The translations under genes and the position numbers were made by a program. Shown here piece after piece: positions 25,891 to 33,990 of a DNA stretch of 34,060 bases. How positions within the stretch are numbered: the first letter of the stretch is position 1; every line of letters begins with the position of its first letter. Under the pieces are notes generated by a model, which saw nothing but the letters and a program-made list of their open reading frames with translations, made no database searches and was not told the DNA's origin. The stretch covers positions 1,050,910-1,084,969 of the forward strand of contig NC_022444.1 of the NCBI RefSeq assembly GCF_000468495.1, given 5' to 3'. The stretch comes from Megalodesulfovibrio gigas DSM 1382 = ATCC 19364. Lineage in GTDB: Bacteria; Desulfobacterota; Desulfovibrionia; Desulfovibrionales; Desulfovibrionaceae.

Positions 25891-27084
25891 CTATGCCCCT
25901 TCCCTGCCCAGGGGCAGGACTTCCGGGGCCACGAAGCGTCCCTGACACACCGCGCCGATGCGCTCGCCGGACGGGTTGCCATACGGTGAGAGGGTGAACA
26001 CGTACCAGCCGGCGTTGCCCGCCAGCAGCAACCGCACCTGGCGCATCTGGCCATCCTGCACGAACCGGGAGAACACGGCGTCCCAGGCCTTGCGGCTGCG
26101 TGGGGCCAGCAGTTCCGAAAACGCCCTGTTGGCCAGCCCGCAGGGGGCCGGCACGCCCATGGCCTTGCACAGGGCAAGGTTGCCCAGGATGACATGCTGC
26201 TCGTCGTCCACCAGGGCCACGGGATCCGGCAGGGCGTCCAGGGTCTGGCGCAGCAGGTGCAGGGTGACGTCGCGTTCCAGCTCGGCATCCTTGCGGGCGG
26301 TGATGTTGATGACAAACCCTTCCACCAGCGGCTCACCGACGGCATCCGCCGTCAGGGCTGCCTGTTCCTGGATCCAGAAGATGTCGCCATCGCGGCCGTA
26401 GACCTCGGACTCGAAATCCCGCACTTCCCCCACGGTGTGCAGCAGCCGGGTGAACTCCTCCCGCCGCGTGTCGTCCACATACAGCTGGGCCGCCGGATTG
26501 GTCATGGCCGCCAGCAGTTCCTCGGGGGAATCATAGCCCAGCATCCGCGCCAGGGCCGGATTCACCGTCACGAGGCCGCCGCCGAGCCGGGCCTGGTAGA
26601 TGCCCACAGGCGCATCCTGCACCAGGGCCTGGTAGCGGCGGTCGCTGGCTGCCAGCCGCTGTTCCAGGCGTCGCCGCTGGACGCAGATATGCATGTTGGC
26701 GGACAAATCCGCAAATTTGACCGGTTTTTGGATAAAACAGTCCGCCACGGGCAGGGCCCGTTCCATCTGTTCGTACGGCTCCATGCCAGTGAGGAACATG
26801 ATGCTCATGCCCCGTGTCGCGGCGCTGGTCCGCAGGCGGTGGGCCACTTCCAGCCCGTCCATATCGCCTTCCAAACGGACATCCAGCAGCACCATGTCCG
26901 GCAGGTGCTCCGCCGCCAAAGCCAGGGCTTGTTCCCCCGTGGCCGCCACCCCCACCAGTTCGTGCCCCAATCGCTTCAGCATGAAGCCGATGGTCTTCGC
27001 CGAAATGGAATCGTCTTCTACCAGCAACAGCCGGTACTGTTCTGATTGATTGCCCATAGATTCGCTCAGTGTCATGCCCCCCAT
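25891..27084 (-). CDS. Response regulator with two PAS domains, no classical output domain
   Basis: A 397-aa protein. The receiver domain (about 15-135) has the acidic residues EDD, phospho-acceptor D in VLLDVRLEGD and conserved K in IQKPVKF. A first PAS/PAC (about 145-270, with ARMLGYDSPEEL and GFVINITARKD) and a second, more degenerate PAS (about 275-390) follow. There is no kinase, GGDEF, EAL or DNA-binding domain, so it may act by protein contact with an orphan kinase or be a phosphate sink. ATGs at 27084, 27075 and 27057 are all possible; a CATAAT -10-like sequence just upstream of 27084 argues for 27057 or 27075. It is divergent from the MscS gene and followed closely by the Cys-rich gene. 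Confidence 0.85.
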   Translation of the reverse strand: MGGMTLSESMGNQSEQYRLLLVEDDSISAKTIGFMLKRLGHELVGVAATGEQALALAAEHLPDMVLLDVRLEGDMDGLEVAHRLRTSAATRGMSIMFLTGMEPYEQMERALPVADCFIQKPVKFADLSANMHICVQRRRLEQRLAASDRRYQALVQDAPVGIYQARLGGGLVTVNPALARMLGYDSPEELLAAMTNPAAQLYVDDTRREEFTRLLHTVGEVRDFESEVYGRDGDIFWIQEQAALTADAVGEPLVEGFVINITARKDAELERDVTLHLLRQTLDALPDPVALVDDEQHVILGNLALCKAMGVPAPCGLANRAFSELLAPRSRKAWDAVFSRFVQDGQMRQVRLLLAGNAGWYVFTLSPYGNPSGERIGAVCQGRFVAPEVLPLGREGA

Positions 27085-27118
27085 GGCAGGATTATGTCAT
27101 TTCTACGCATTGTGAGAG

Positions 27119-27138
27119 GAAGATCAAGGGAGATCTTC
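27119..27138. promoter_or_regulatory. Palindrome between the REC-PAS and MscS genes
   Basis: GAAGATC (27119-27125) and GATCTTC (27132-27138) are perfect inverted repeats with a 6-nt spacer, placed in the 154-bp divergent intergenic region. It is a possible operator; no regulator can be named. Confidence 0.35.
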
Positions 27139-27238
27139 TCTGCCCGCTAGGCGGCGGGGCAAAAAAGGGATAGATTGCAGGACACAACCGAACTGCCGCG
27201 ACACCGGCATACCATCCCGGGGGCGGGGGGGGAGAACC

Positions 27239-29563
27239 ATGCGATATTGTTTGCGAGTATGTGCCCTGATCATGGCGTGCGCCGTGAGCTTCTGGGGTGT
27301 TATCCCGGCCGCGAGTGCGTCTTCGGTGTTGATGGCCAAGGAGCTGAGCAAGGGCAAGGCGTCTGCCAAGGAAGCCCCCCTGCCCGACCCCGATGCCATG
27401 GCCGCCATGCCCCCGGACACGGTGGATGATCTGCTGGCCCGCCTCACCGACGCCCAGGTGCGCCAGTTGCTCCAGGAAACCGTGCATCGCAACGCCCAGG
27501 CCCGGCTGAGCGCCACGGCTACAGCGCCGCCCACCCTTGAGGAACAGCTGGTGGCCACCAGCACGGCGATGAAGACCAGCATTCACGGCGCGCTGGCCGC
27601 CCTGCCCTCCCTGCCGGCAGATCTGCACGCCGCCCTGACCGTCCTGGCCGGGCCGCAAGGCCTGTCGGGCCTTGCGCTGCAATGCCTGGGCGTGCTGCTG
27701 GTGCTGCTGACGGCCTGGCAGGTGGAGCGCCTGACAGGACGCCAACTGCGCCGGGCCCGCCACCGCGCCGCCTCTGCCGAGGATCTGGCCGCCCACCTGC
27801 CGCGATTTCGCCGGATCCTCGCGGAGCTGGTGGGGGCAGTCTCCGGCCTGCTGGTCTTCGTGCTCACGGCATTGGGTCTGTATTCCTTGTGTTTCGATCC
27901 GGCCTGGACCGCCCGGCCGCTGACCACGGGCCTCCTGGCCGCCGGCGGCGGCGCGCGCATCGTCTGGGTGGCGCTGCGCTGGCTGCTGGCGCCCGGCCGG
28001 CCCGATGTGCGTCTCGTGCCCCTGGGCGACACCGCCGCCAGAGCGATTTCCCTGCTGCTGCTGACCCTGCTGGGACTGAGTCTGCTCCGGCTGCATGTGC
28101 TCCAGGCCCTGGCCCATGCCGGGATGGCGCCCACAAGCCTGACCCTGCTGCGCGGCCTGATAGGCCTGGCGGGGATGCTGCTGCTGATCGGCGCGACCTT
28201 GTTCCATCGCAAACCGGTGGCCGCCTGGCTCCTGACCACCGACGGCGACACGCCCGGCCCCCTGCGCCGCCAGTTTGCGGCGGTCTGGCACATGCTGGCC
28301 ATCCTGTACATTCTGGGCATGGCGCTGGTCTGGTATGCGCTGCTGTTGCTGCAGGGCTTCGAGGGCTCCCGCGGCGTGCTCCTGGCCGGCCTGCTGGCGG
28401 TGCCTGCCTTTCTGCTGCTGGACCGCCTGGGGTACGTCCTGCTGCGGCGCATATTCACCGTATTCCAGCGCCGGCCTTCGGACACCGCCACCCCGCCCAA
28501 GCTGGACGACGACGGCCAACCCGTGGGCGAGGTCACCGTGATCAAGGCCGAGCCGCTGCCGGACGTGGAGACCATGCGGTTCTTCGGCCCGCTTCGGGCC
28601 TGGGTACGCGCGCTGTTGCTGGGCTTTTTGGGGGCGGCCATGGCCGAAGCCTGGGGCATGGGCACCGCCTTGACCCAGGCGGTGGTGGGCCACGGGCTGG
28701 GCATCATGCTCATTCTGGCCGTCAGCCTGGGACTCTGGGAGGCGGCCAAGGCCGGCATGCAGCGGGCCTTGCAACCCAAGAATCAGAGCGAGCAGGAAAA
28801 CCCGCGCATCAATACCCTCCTGCCCCTGATGCAAAAGGTGCTGGGCGTGTTCCTGCTCCTGAGCACGCTGCTGATGATTCTTTCCCAGCTGGGCGTGCAG
28901 ATTGCGCCGCTGCTGGCCAGCGCCGGGGTGTTCGGCCTGGCCATCGGCATGGGCTCGCAGACTCTGGTCAAGGACGTGGTGGCCGGGGTGTTCTTCCTGC
29001 TGGACGACGCCTTCCGCGTCGGCGACTACATCCAGATGGGCAAGACCGAAGGCTACGTCATCAAGATGAGCGTGCGCAACATCACCATGCAGCACACCCT
29101 GGGCTATGTGCAGATCCTGCCCTTTGGCCAGATCAAGGACGTGGTGAACTATTCGCGCAATCCCATCGTCATGAAAATCAAGATTCCCCTGCCCATGGAG
29201 ACGGATCCCAAGCTGTTCAAGAAGATCTGCAAGAAGGTCAACGCCAGCATCATGGCGGACGAGGAATTCAAGAACGATCTGGTGGAACCCATCAAGAGCC
29301 AGGGGGTCAAGCGCATCGAGGATTCGGTGATGATCTTCGGCATCAAGTACATGACCAAGCCGGGCAAGCAGTTCGCCATCCGGCGCGAAGTCTTTTCCAG
29401 ATTGTACAAGGAATTCAAGAAGTACAATCTGAGCTTCGCCGCGCCTGGCGTCACGGTGTACACTGCCGGCAAGGGTGGCGAGGAAGAGGCGGCCGCCGCC
29501 TCGGCCGCAGCACGCATGAAGGCCCAGGCCCAGCAGCAGGCCGAGCAGGCCGGGGAAGGCTGA
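27239..29563 (+). CDS. Large MscS-family mechanosensitive channel
   Basis: A 774-aa membrane channel protein. A signal-peptide-like start (to about residue 28, ending PAASASS) is followed by a helical periplasmic part to about 120, then about ten hydrophobic segments. The MscS core begins near residue 520. Its pore-lining TM3 region reads SAGVFGLAIGMGSQTLVKDVVAG, then the beta domain LDDAFRVGDYIQMG and the C-terminal alpha/beta domain to about 740. The tail is Ala/Gln-rich. E. coli MscS is 286 aa; this length matches the MscK/MscM/YbdG-like large members. These channels release solutes on hypo-osmotic shock. The ATG at 27239 follows a G-rich GGGGGAG. It is convergent with the carboxypeptidase gene across repeat copy C. 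Confidence 0.92.
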   Translation: MRYCLRVCALIMACAVSFWGVIPAASASSVLMAKELSKGKASAKEAPLPDPDAMAAMPPDTVDDLLARLTDAQVRQLLQETVHRNAQARLSATATAPPTLEEQLVATSTAMKTSIHGALAALPSLPADLHAALTVLAGPQGLSGLALQCLGVLLVLLTAWQVERLTGRQLRRARHRAASAEDLAAHLPRFRRILAELVGAVSGLLVFVLTALGLYSLCFDPAWTARPLTTGLLAAGGGARIVWVALRWLLAPGRPDVRLVPLGDTAARAISLLLLTLLGLSLLRLHVLQALAHAGMAPTSLTLLRGLIGLAGMLLLIGATLFHRKPVAAWLLTTDGDTPGPLRRQFAAVWHMLAILYILGMALVWYALLLLQGFEGSRGVLLAGLLAVPAFLLLDRLGYVLLRRIFTVFQRRPSDTATPPKLDDDGQPVGEVTVIKAEPLPDVETMRFFGPLRAWVRALLLGFLGAAMAEAWGMGTALTQAVVGHGLGIMLILAVSLGLWEAAKAGMQRALQPKNQSEQENPRINTLLPLMQKVLGVFLLLSTLLMILSQLGVQIAPLLASAGVFGLAIGMGSQTLVKDVVAGVFFLLDDAFRVGDYIQMGKTEGYVIKMSVRNITMQHTLGYVQILPFGQIKDVVNYSRNPIVMKIKIPLPMETDPKLFKKICKKVNASIMADEEFKNDLVEPIKSQGVKRIEDSVMIFGIKYMTKPGKQFAIRREVFSRLYKEFKKYNLSFAAPGVTVYTAGKGGEEEAAAASAAARMKAQAQQQAEQAGEG

Positions 29564-29574
29564 GGCGCGGCTCC

Positions 29575-29634
29575 CGGGGGAAAACCTTTCTCAAGATTTG
29601 CAAAAGTAACATGCGCTGGAAAGGTTTTCCCCCG
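29575..29634. repeat. Intergenic repeat element, copy C, with perfect 16-bp hairpin arms
   Basis: The arms lie at 29575-29590 and 29619-29634 and are perfectly complementary over 16 bp (CGGGGGAAAACCTTTC and its complement) around a 28-nt loop. The loop region 29597-29617 is identical, on the opposite strand, to 34001-34021 in copy D. Read from the carboxypeptidase stop, the outer flank and first arm match about 43 nt after the greA stop. Sited between convergent stops, it probably terminates both transcripts. Confidence 0.85.
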
Positions 29635-29660
29635 AGAACTCTTTTCAAGGATACCTTGCC

Positions 29661-30455
29661 CTACTGCGGCAGCGCGGCAAAGGCCTGCTCCAGCAGTGCA
29701 GCGGCTTCCTTCGCCCTGGCGGCTGCGTCCCGGGCGCCCAGCAGCACCACGATCACCCGCCGCTCCTGACGCAGGGCCGTGAGGATGAGGCACGCGCCGG
29801 CCTCGGCCGTGGCGCCGGTCTTCAGGCCGTCCACCCCGGGCAGGTGCAGCAGGTCGTTGCGATTGTACAGCGCCACGCCCCGCACCTGACAGCTGGGCAT
29901 GGCCGAAAAATTCACAACATACGGGTAGTGCTCCAGCAGCGCCCAGGCCAGGCGGGCCATGTCCCGGGCGGTGGTGTACTGGTTGGGGGCGGGCAGGCCG
30001 TGCGGCGTGGCGAAGCGGGTGCCCGTGAGTCCCAGACCTGCGGCCCTGGCGTTCATGGCGGTCACGAAGGCGTGCACGCTGCCGGCCACCTGCACGGCCA
30101 GGGCCACGGCAGCGTCGTTGGCCGAGCCGATGAGCAGGGCTGCCAGCAGTTCCTGCGCGGGCACCTCCTGGCCAGGCACGAGCCCCAGGCGCGCCCCGGT
30201 GACGGCGGCAACATCGGGCGGCGCCGCCACAGGGGCCTCCCAGCGCAGGGTGCCGTTGGCCGCGGCATCGCAGACCAGCAGGGCGGTCATGCATTTGACC
30301 AGGGAGGCCGGGGCGCGGCGCTGGTCGGCATGGTCCTCGAACAGCACCAGATCGCCCTGCGGCGTCCAGGCAAGCGCGGCTGCCGCCGCCCGGGCCGGAT
30401 CGGTCTGCCAGAGCAGCAGCCAGAGCACGCTGCACAGAAATACGCACCGTCGCAT
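29661..30455 (-). CDS. D-alanyl-D-alanine carboxypeptidase (peptidase S11)
   Basis: A 264-aa penicillin-binding-protein-type enzyme that trims the terminal D-Ala of peptidoglycan pentapeptides in the periplasm. A signal peptide covers residues 1 to about 25. The three S11 motifs are present: SLVK with S51/K54, SAN at 111-113 and KTG at 212-214. It is short compared with DacA (about 400 aa) because the C-terminal beta domain and membrane-anchoring helix are missing, so it may be soluble. The ATG at 30455 is used; a GTG immediately before it is also possible, and the ribosome-binding site is weak. It is the last gene of a run with two Usp proteins and a lipoprotein, 18 nt after the single-domain Usp stop. 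Confidence 0.9.
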   Translation of the reverse strand: MRRCVFLCSVLWLLLWQTDPARAAAAALAWTPQGDLVLFEDHADQRRAPASLVKCMTALLVCDAAANGTLRWEAPVAAPPDVAAVTGARLGLVPGQEVPAQELLAALLIGSANDAAVALAVQVAGSVHAFVTAMNARAAGLGLTGTRFATPHGLPAPNQYTTARDMARLAWALLEHYPYVVNFSAMPSCQVRGVALYNRNDLLHLPGVDGLKTGATAEAGACLILTALRQERRVIVVLLGARDAAARAKEAAALLEQAFAALPQ

Positions 30456-30473
30456 CACTGACGGAGGACTCCG

Positions 30474-30953
30474 CTACGCCGCCGTGTCGGTCTCGGACAG
30501 GGGGTCGGCCGGCACGAACAGGATGGGACAGGGGGAGCGTTTGAGCAGCTCCTCGCCCACACTGCCCACGAAGAGGCGATAGAAGAAGTCGTGGTCGTGG
30601 CGGCCACAGATGATGAGGTCTGCCTGCAGGCGATGGGCTTCCTGCAGAATCTTGTCCTCGGGCACGCCCGGGAACACGTGTTCGCTCACCTTCAGGCCCT
30701 GGGCAGCCACCTGGGCTTTGAGGGCCGCCAGGGCGCGCTGCTCGTCCTGCATGCGGCAGGCCACGGCGTTGCGTTCATGCTGGGGGCCAGGGGCGTAGCC
30801 GATGAAGTCCGGCTCCGGCGTGGTGACATAGAGCAGTTCCAGCTGGGCGTTGAAGGCCCTGGCCTGGGCCATGGCCCAGCCCACCACCTTGGCGGTCACC
30901 GGGCTCATGTCCACAGCGGCGATGATGGTCTGCACGTGCGGGGCAGCAATCAC
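30474..30953 (-). CDS. Universal stress protein, single domain
   Basis: A 159-aa UspA-fold protein (TIIAAVDMSPVTAKVVGWA at the start; LIICGRHDH...GSVGEELLKRSPCPILFV at the end). The nucleotide motif is partial: the first G-x2-G is GRHD, lacking the second glycine, while the later GS-V-x-LL-K part is kept. ATP binding is therefore uncertain. The start is GTG at 30953, overlapping the stop of the upstream lipoprotein gene (GTGA), so translation is coupled. It is cytoplasmic. It lies in an operon with a lipoprotein, a tandem Usp and a carboxypeptidase. Confidence 0.88.
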   Translation of the reverse strand: MIAAPHVQTIIAAVDMSPVTAKVVGWAMAQARAFNAQLELLYVTTPEPDFIGYAPGPQHERNAVACRMQDEQRALAALKAQVAAQGLKVSEHVFPGVPEDKILQEAHRLQADLIICGRHDHDFFYRLFVGSVGEELLKRSPCPILFVPADPLSETDTAA

Positions 30954-31486
30954 TTGGTTTTCTCCTTGAGCTCGTTGATCTGGGTGATGACGCGGGCCAG
31001 ATACAGCCGGTATTCCCGAGAGTACCGGGCCATGTGGGGCGAGTGTTTGTGGTCTTCTCCCACGGCGGCGATGAATTTTTCCTGCGCAGTGAAGCTATGC
31101 AGGACCGTATCCAGGCGCTGGTTCACGTAGCGGTAGACGACGAGATAGTTTTCGTAGTTCCTGAAGTCCGAGTATTTGTAAAAAAAGATGATGTCGATGA
31201 CCGTTTCCAGCTGCAGTTTTGTTTCGTACAGTTTCTGCTGCAGGAATTCGGAAAGTTCGTGATTGAGCACCTTGCTGTGCTCCATGAGGAACACCGCTTC
31301 GGTGAAGGTGTTCATCTCCCTGTAGAGCGTGATGAAATTCTTGAATTCGCGTTCCACGTCCACTTTTTGAAAGCGGGCGCAACCGGGCAGCAGCAGCAGG
31401 GCGGCCAGGCTGAGGGCACACAGCAGGCCAGACAGGCGGGAGTGGGAGGGCAGGGTGGGCGGACGCATGGCTGGTTCGCTGGGCAT
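30950..31486 (-). CDS. Helical lipoprotein of unknown function
   Basis: A 178-aa protein with a lipobox LLPGC at about residue 35 after a hydrophobic stretch, so it is probably an envelope lipoprotein. The rest is highly charged and helical, rich in Tyr and Phe (FYKYSDFRNYENYLVVYRYVNQ), with no cysteines. An inner methionine (31468) is another possible start, giving a more usual signal length. No clear ribosome-binding site favours either. It lies 15 nt after the tandem Usp stop and overlaps the next Usp gene (GTGA). I do not recognise the family; a stress-related envelope role is inferred only from its neighbours. Confidence 0.72.
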   Translation of the reverse strand: MPSEPAMRPPTLPSHSRLSGLLCALSLAALLLLPGCARFQKVDVEREFKNFITLYREMNTFTEAVFLMEHSKVLNHELSEFLQQKLYETKLQLETVIDIIFFYKYSDFRNYENYLVVYRYVNQRLDTVLHSFTAQEKFIAAVGEDHKHSPHMARYSREYRLYLARVITQINELKEKTK

Positions 31487-31501
31487 GGGCCGGGTGGAGG
31501 G

Positions 31502-32341
31502 TTAGCGGGAGATCCAGACTGTGGCCGGGGGCGCGGTCTGGATGAGATCGCTGGACACGGAGCCGAAGAACAGTTTGCGCAGGGCGCCGCCGCCGGCGCC
31601 GGTGCGGCCCATGGCGATGACGGCGTAGCCGCCGGCCTGCAGTTCCGCGCGCAGGGCCCGGGCGGGGGAATCGCCTTGCAGTCGCTTGTCGTGAATCATG
31701 TGCGCCGGCACGCCGTGTTGCTCCAGAATTTCCCTGCACCGTGCGAAGAGGGTTTCCACCTCCGGGCGCTGGCCGTTTTCCACGCAGCACAGGGTGATGG
31801 GATGCTCGTGATGGCCGGCAAGCACAAAGCCGGCATGGTCCACGATGCGCAAGGACTGCTCGGAACCGTCCACGCAGCACAGCACGCCCGTGCGCGAGGC
31901 CTCGGGCATGCGGCACAGCCACAGGGGAAAGGAAATGCGTTCCTCCAGGATCTCGTGGCTGATGGAGGACCCCATGAAGGCCTCGAAGCTGGTGATGCCC
32001 CGGCGGCCGAGCACCACGGCGTCGTAACGGCCGCGGCTGGCCTCGTCCACAATCTCCATGGCTCTGGACTGGCGCTGGGTCATGGTCTTGATGTGCAGAT
32101 GCTCCGCGGGCCAGCCCATATGGTGGAGCTTGTCCCGGGCGGCCTCCAGGGCGGCGGTGCCCTTGGCCAGTTCCCGGGCATCGGGCTTGATCATGGCCGT
32201 GGGGCTGTCGTGGTCGCGTGGGGCCACATAGAACAGCGTGCACTCCAGGCCGTCCTTGCGATGAAAGAAATGCCCAAGAAAGCGGATGGCGTGCATGGCC
32301 TGGGGATCGTCGCTGACGGTGACGAGAAAGTGCCGGTTCAT
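31502..32341 (-). CDS. Tandem universal stress protein
   Basis: A 279-aa protein with two UspA units. The first (about 1-140) ends VVLGRRGITSFEAFMGSSISHEIL, and the second (about 150-279) ends VIAMGRTGAGGGALRKLFFGSVSSDLI. Both keep the G-x2-G-x9/10-G-S nucleotide-binding pattern approximately, so ATP binding is plausible. The ATG at 32341 has GGAG 8 nt upstream; the longer frame to 32425 has no such site. It is the first gene of a four-gene run to 29661. A -24/-12-like sequence at 32369-32384 and a TTGCCC-N17-TACATA pair further upstream are alternative promoters. Confidence 0.88.
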   Translation of the reverse strand: MNRHFLVTVSDDPQAMHAIRFLGHFFHRKDGLECTLFYVAPRDHDSPTAMIKPDARELAKGTAALEAARDKLHHMGWPAEHLHIKTMTQRQSRAMEIVDEASRGRYDAVVLGRRGITSFEAFMGSSISHEILEERISFPLWLCRMPEASRTGVLCCVDGSEQSLRIVDHAGFVLAGHHEHPITLCCVENGQRPEVETLFARCREILEQHGVPAHMIHDKRLQGDSPARALRAELQAGGYAVIAMGRTGAGGGALRKLFFGSVSSDLIQTAPPATVWISR

Positions 32342-32368
32342 GGCAAACACTCCATGCGGTGCGAGGGA

Positions 32369-32384
32369 TGCATCTGTTCTGCCA
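32369..32384 (-). promoter_or_regulatory. Candidate sigma-54 promoter of the Usp operon
   Basis: On the minus strand TGGCAGAACAGATGCA has GG and GC at the exact spacing and matches TGGCA and TGCA of the consensus. The predicted start near 32359 leaves a short leader of about 18 nt that still holds the GGAG. No enhancer-like site was seen upstream, so confidence is moderate. Confidence 0.45.
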
Positions 32385-32524
32385 TGAGATATGTACGGTT
32401 TTTGCCAGCGTGGGGCAAGGGGCATGATATAAAGTCATGGCTTGTCAACGCCGGCGGTTCCTTTTACACCGGCAGGGGAAGAACCGTCCCTGGCAAGACA
32501 CCCGTGCGCCGAGGAGCCGACTGC

Positions 32525-33421
32525 GTGGAAGGACGCTGTTCCAAATTGCATACCCTGGTGGATGCTGAAGACCCCGCGGCGGTGCTTGCGGAAGTGCAGC
32601 TGCTGCTGGACGCCATGGCCATGCCCGAGATGCTGCCCCAGACGGCGCAGATCTACCGGGATGTTGTCCGCCTGTTTCACGGCGAATATCCGGGCTATCG
32701 GGCCAGCAACACCAAATATCACAACCTGGAGCACACCTCGGCGGTGCTGTTGGCAGCCATCCGGCTGGCCCATGGCGCACAGGCCGAGGGCCTGGCCCTT
32801 TCCGCCCGCGGCGTGGGGCTGCTCATGACCTGCGCCCTGTTTCACGATGCCGGACTCATCCAGACCGAGGACGACACTGAAGGCACCGGCGCCAAATACA
32901 CCGTGGGGCACGAGGCCCGCTCCATCCGCATGCTGGCAGAGTATGCCGCCGCCCACAACCTGCCCGAGGAGGATGCCCGGGACGGCGCGCACATCATCGC
33001 CTGCACCATCATGGACAAGGCCGTGGCCGAGATTCCCTTCCGCACCGAGGAACTGGCCGCCCTGGGCCGCATGCTCGGCGTGGCCGACCTCTACGCCCAG
33101 ATGGCCGACCGCGCCTACCTGGAAAAACTCTTCCTTCTTTATCGAGAGTTTGAGGAGGCCGGTGTGGCCGGCTTCGATTCCGAACTCATGCTGCTGGAAA
33201 AAACCGAGGGCTTCTACGAAAACATCGTCAAGCGCAGGCTCGCCGAGGAACTGGGCAGCATGCACCGCCTCATGCGCAGCCATTTCCGCGTGCGCCACGG
33301 GCTGGATGCGGATCCCTACGAGGAGGCCATCCGCAAAAACATCGAGTACCTCAAGCTGGTCCTTGAGGAAACGCGCCGCATTTACCGCGAACGGTTTCGC
33401 CGCGGTGGCATCATCTGGTGA
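32525..33421 (+). CDS. HD-domain phosphodiesterase-like protein
   Basis: A 298-aa soluble protein. The metal-binding HD core is visible: YHNLEHT (H66, H70), FHDAGL (H107, D108), GHEAR, and a late aspartate in LGVADLYAQM. The YHNxxH word resembles the entry to class I cyclic-nucleotide phosphodiesterases more than the HD-GYP group, which has a GYP motif that is absent here. I chose GTG at 32525 because GAGGAG lies 8 nt upstream (32511-32516); no ATG lies in frame nearby and the open frame runs far upstream through unrelated genes. A TATAAA at about 32429 could be the -10. It is divergent from the Usp operon and followed after 59 nt by the Uma2-like gene. Substrate unknown; a nucleotide second messenger is inference. 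Confidence 0.82.
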   Translation: MEGRCSKLHTLVDAEDPAAVLAEVQLLLDAMAMPEMLPQTAQIYRDVVRLFHGEYPGYRASNTKYHNLEHTSAVLLAAIRLAHGAQAEGLALSARGVGLLMTCALFHDAGLIQTEDDTEGTGAKYTVGHEARSIRMLAEYAAAHNLPEEDARDGAHIIACTIMDKAVAEIPFRTEELAALGRMLGVADLYAQMADRAYLEKLFLLYREFEEAGVAGFDSELMLLEKTEGFYENIVKRRLAEELGSMHRLMRSHFRVRHGLDADPYEEAIRKNIEYLKLVLEETRRIYRERFRRGGIIW

Positions 33422-33480
33422 GGCCATTTCCTCCGGCGCCATGCCGTGGTATGGGGTCGGGAATGTCAAAGGGGGAACAC

Positions 33481-33987
33481 ATGCCCACCGTTGAGCCGGA
33501 TGCCCCGGAGTCTACCGCGCGGCAACACGAGCACGTCCGCATGGCCCTGGCCGGGGCTTTGACGTTCGCCCTGGCCGGGTCGCCCTGCCGGGTGCTGGCC
33601 AGCCCTTGCGTCGGCCCCAGTGTCATCCTGGCCAACGATGCCGTATGCACCCTGCTGGACGCCTCTGAACATGGCGGCGTGCAGCCGGATCTGGCCGTCA
33701 TCTGCGAACACGAGCCCAGGCTGCCGGTGCTGGTGGTGGAGGTGCAGACGCCAGATACCCTGCTGCGGGACACCACCCGCCGGCTGGCCCTGTACGAGGC
33801 CCTGAAGGTTCGGGAATACTGGATCGTGGACGTCATGGGACAGCTGGTGCACGGCTTTGCGCTGAACCACGAGGAAAAATACAAGCTGTTCCAGAGCGCC
33901 GCCCCGGGCGAGACCATGGAATCCAAGATCCTGCCGCACGTGTCGCTGCCGGCCTGGGAAGGCTGGCTGACCAAGCCGAATTGCTGA
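33481..33987 (+). CDS. Uma2-family (DUF820) PD-(D/E)XK nuclease-fold protein
   Basis: A 168-aa protein of the Uma2 family. The core shows QPDLAVICE (PD-type aspartate), LPVLVVEVQTPDTLLRDTTRR (the E-V-x-T-P-x-T segment) and YEALKVREYWIVD, as in family members. At the position of the usual late lysine (D-x3-K-x3-Y) there is arginine, so catalytic activity is uncertain. The N-terminal third differs from the common YTVEDYLALEE start. The ATG at 33481 has GGGGGAA 3-5 nt upstream; earlier in-frame starts lack one. It follows the HD gene on the same strand. Uma2 proteins are abundant in cyanobacteria and their function is mostly unknown. No methyltransferase or partner gene is nearby, so a restriction role is unlikely. 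Confidence 0.8.
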   Translation: MPTVEPDAPESTARQHEHVRMALAGALTFALAGSPCRVLASPCVGPSVILANDAVCTLLDASEHGGVQPDLAVICEHEPRLPVLVVEVQTPDTLLRDTTRRLALYEALKVREYWIVDVMGQLVHGFALNHEEKYKLFQSAAPGETMESKILPHVSLPAWEGWLTKPNC

Positions 33988-33990
33988 CCC

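Noticed and set aside
25891-25907. A fifth GGTTATGCCC-like match (GCTATGCCCCTTCC)
   Set aside because: It covers the stop codon and the last codons (EGA-stop) of the REC-PAS gene, the same C-terminal residues as the sigma-54 regulator, so coding coincidence explains it. It has two mismatches and no promoter nearby.
31034-32524. Upstream extension of the HD gene open frame through the Usp region
   Set aside because: The frame is antisense to three supported genes. GAGGAG followed by GTG at 32525 gives a clear start, and the family homology begins after it.
33481-33987. Restriction-modification system
   Set aside because: A lone Uma2-family protein with a changed catalytic lysine and no methyltransferase or specificity gene does not support it.
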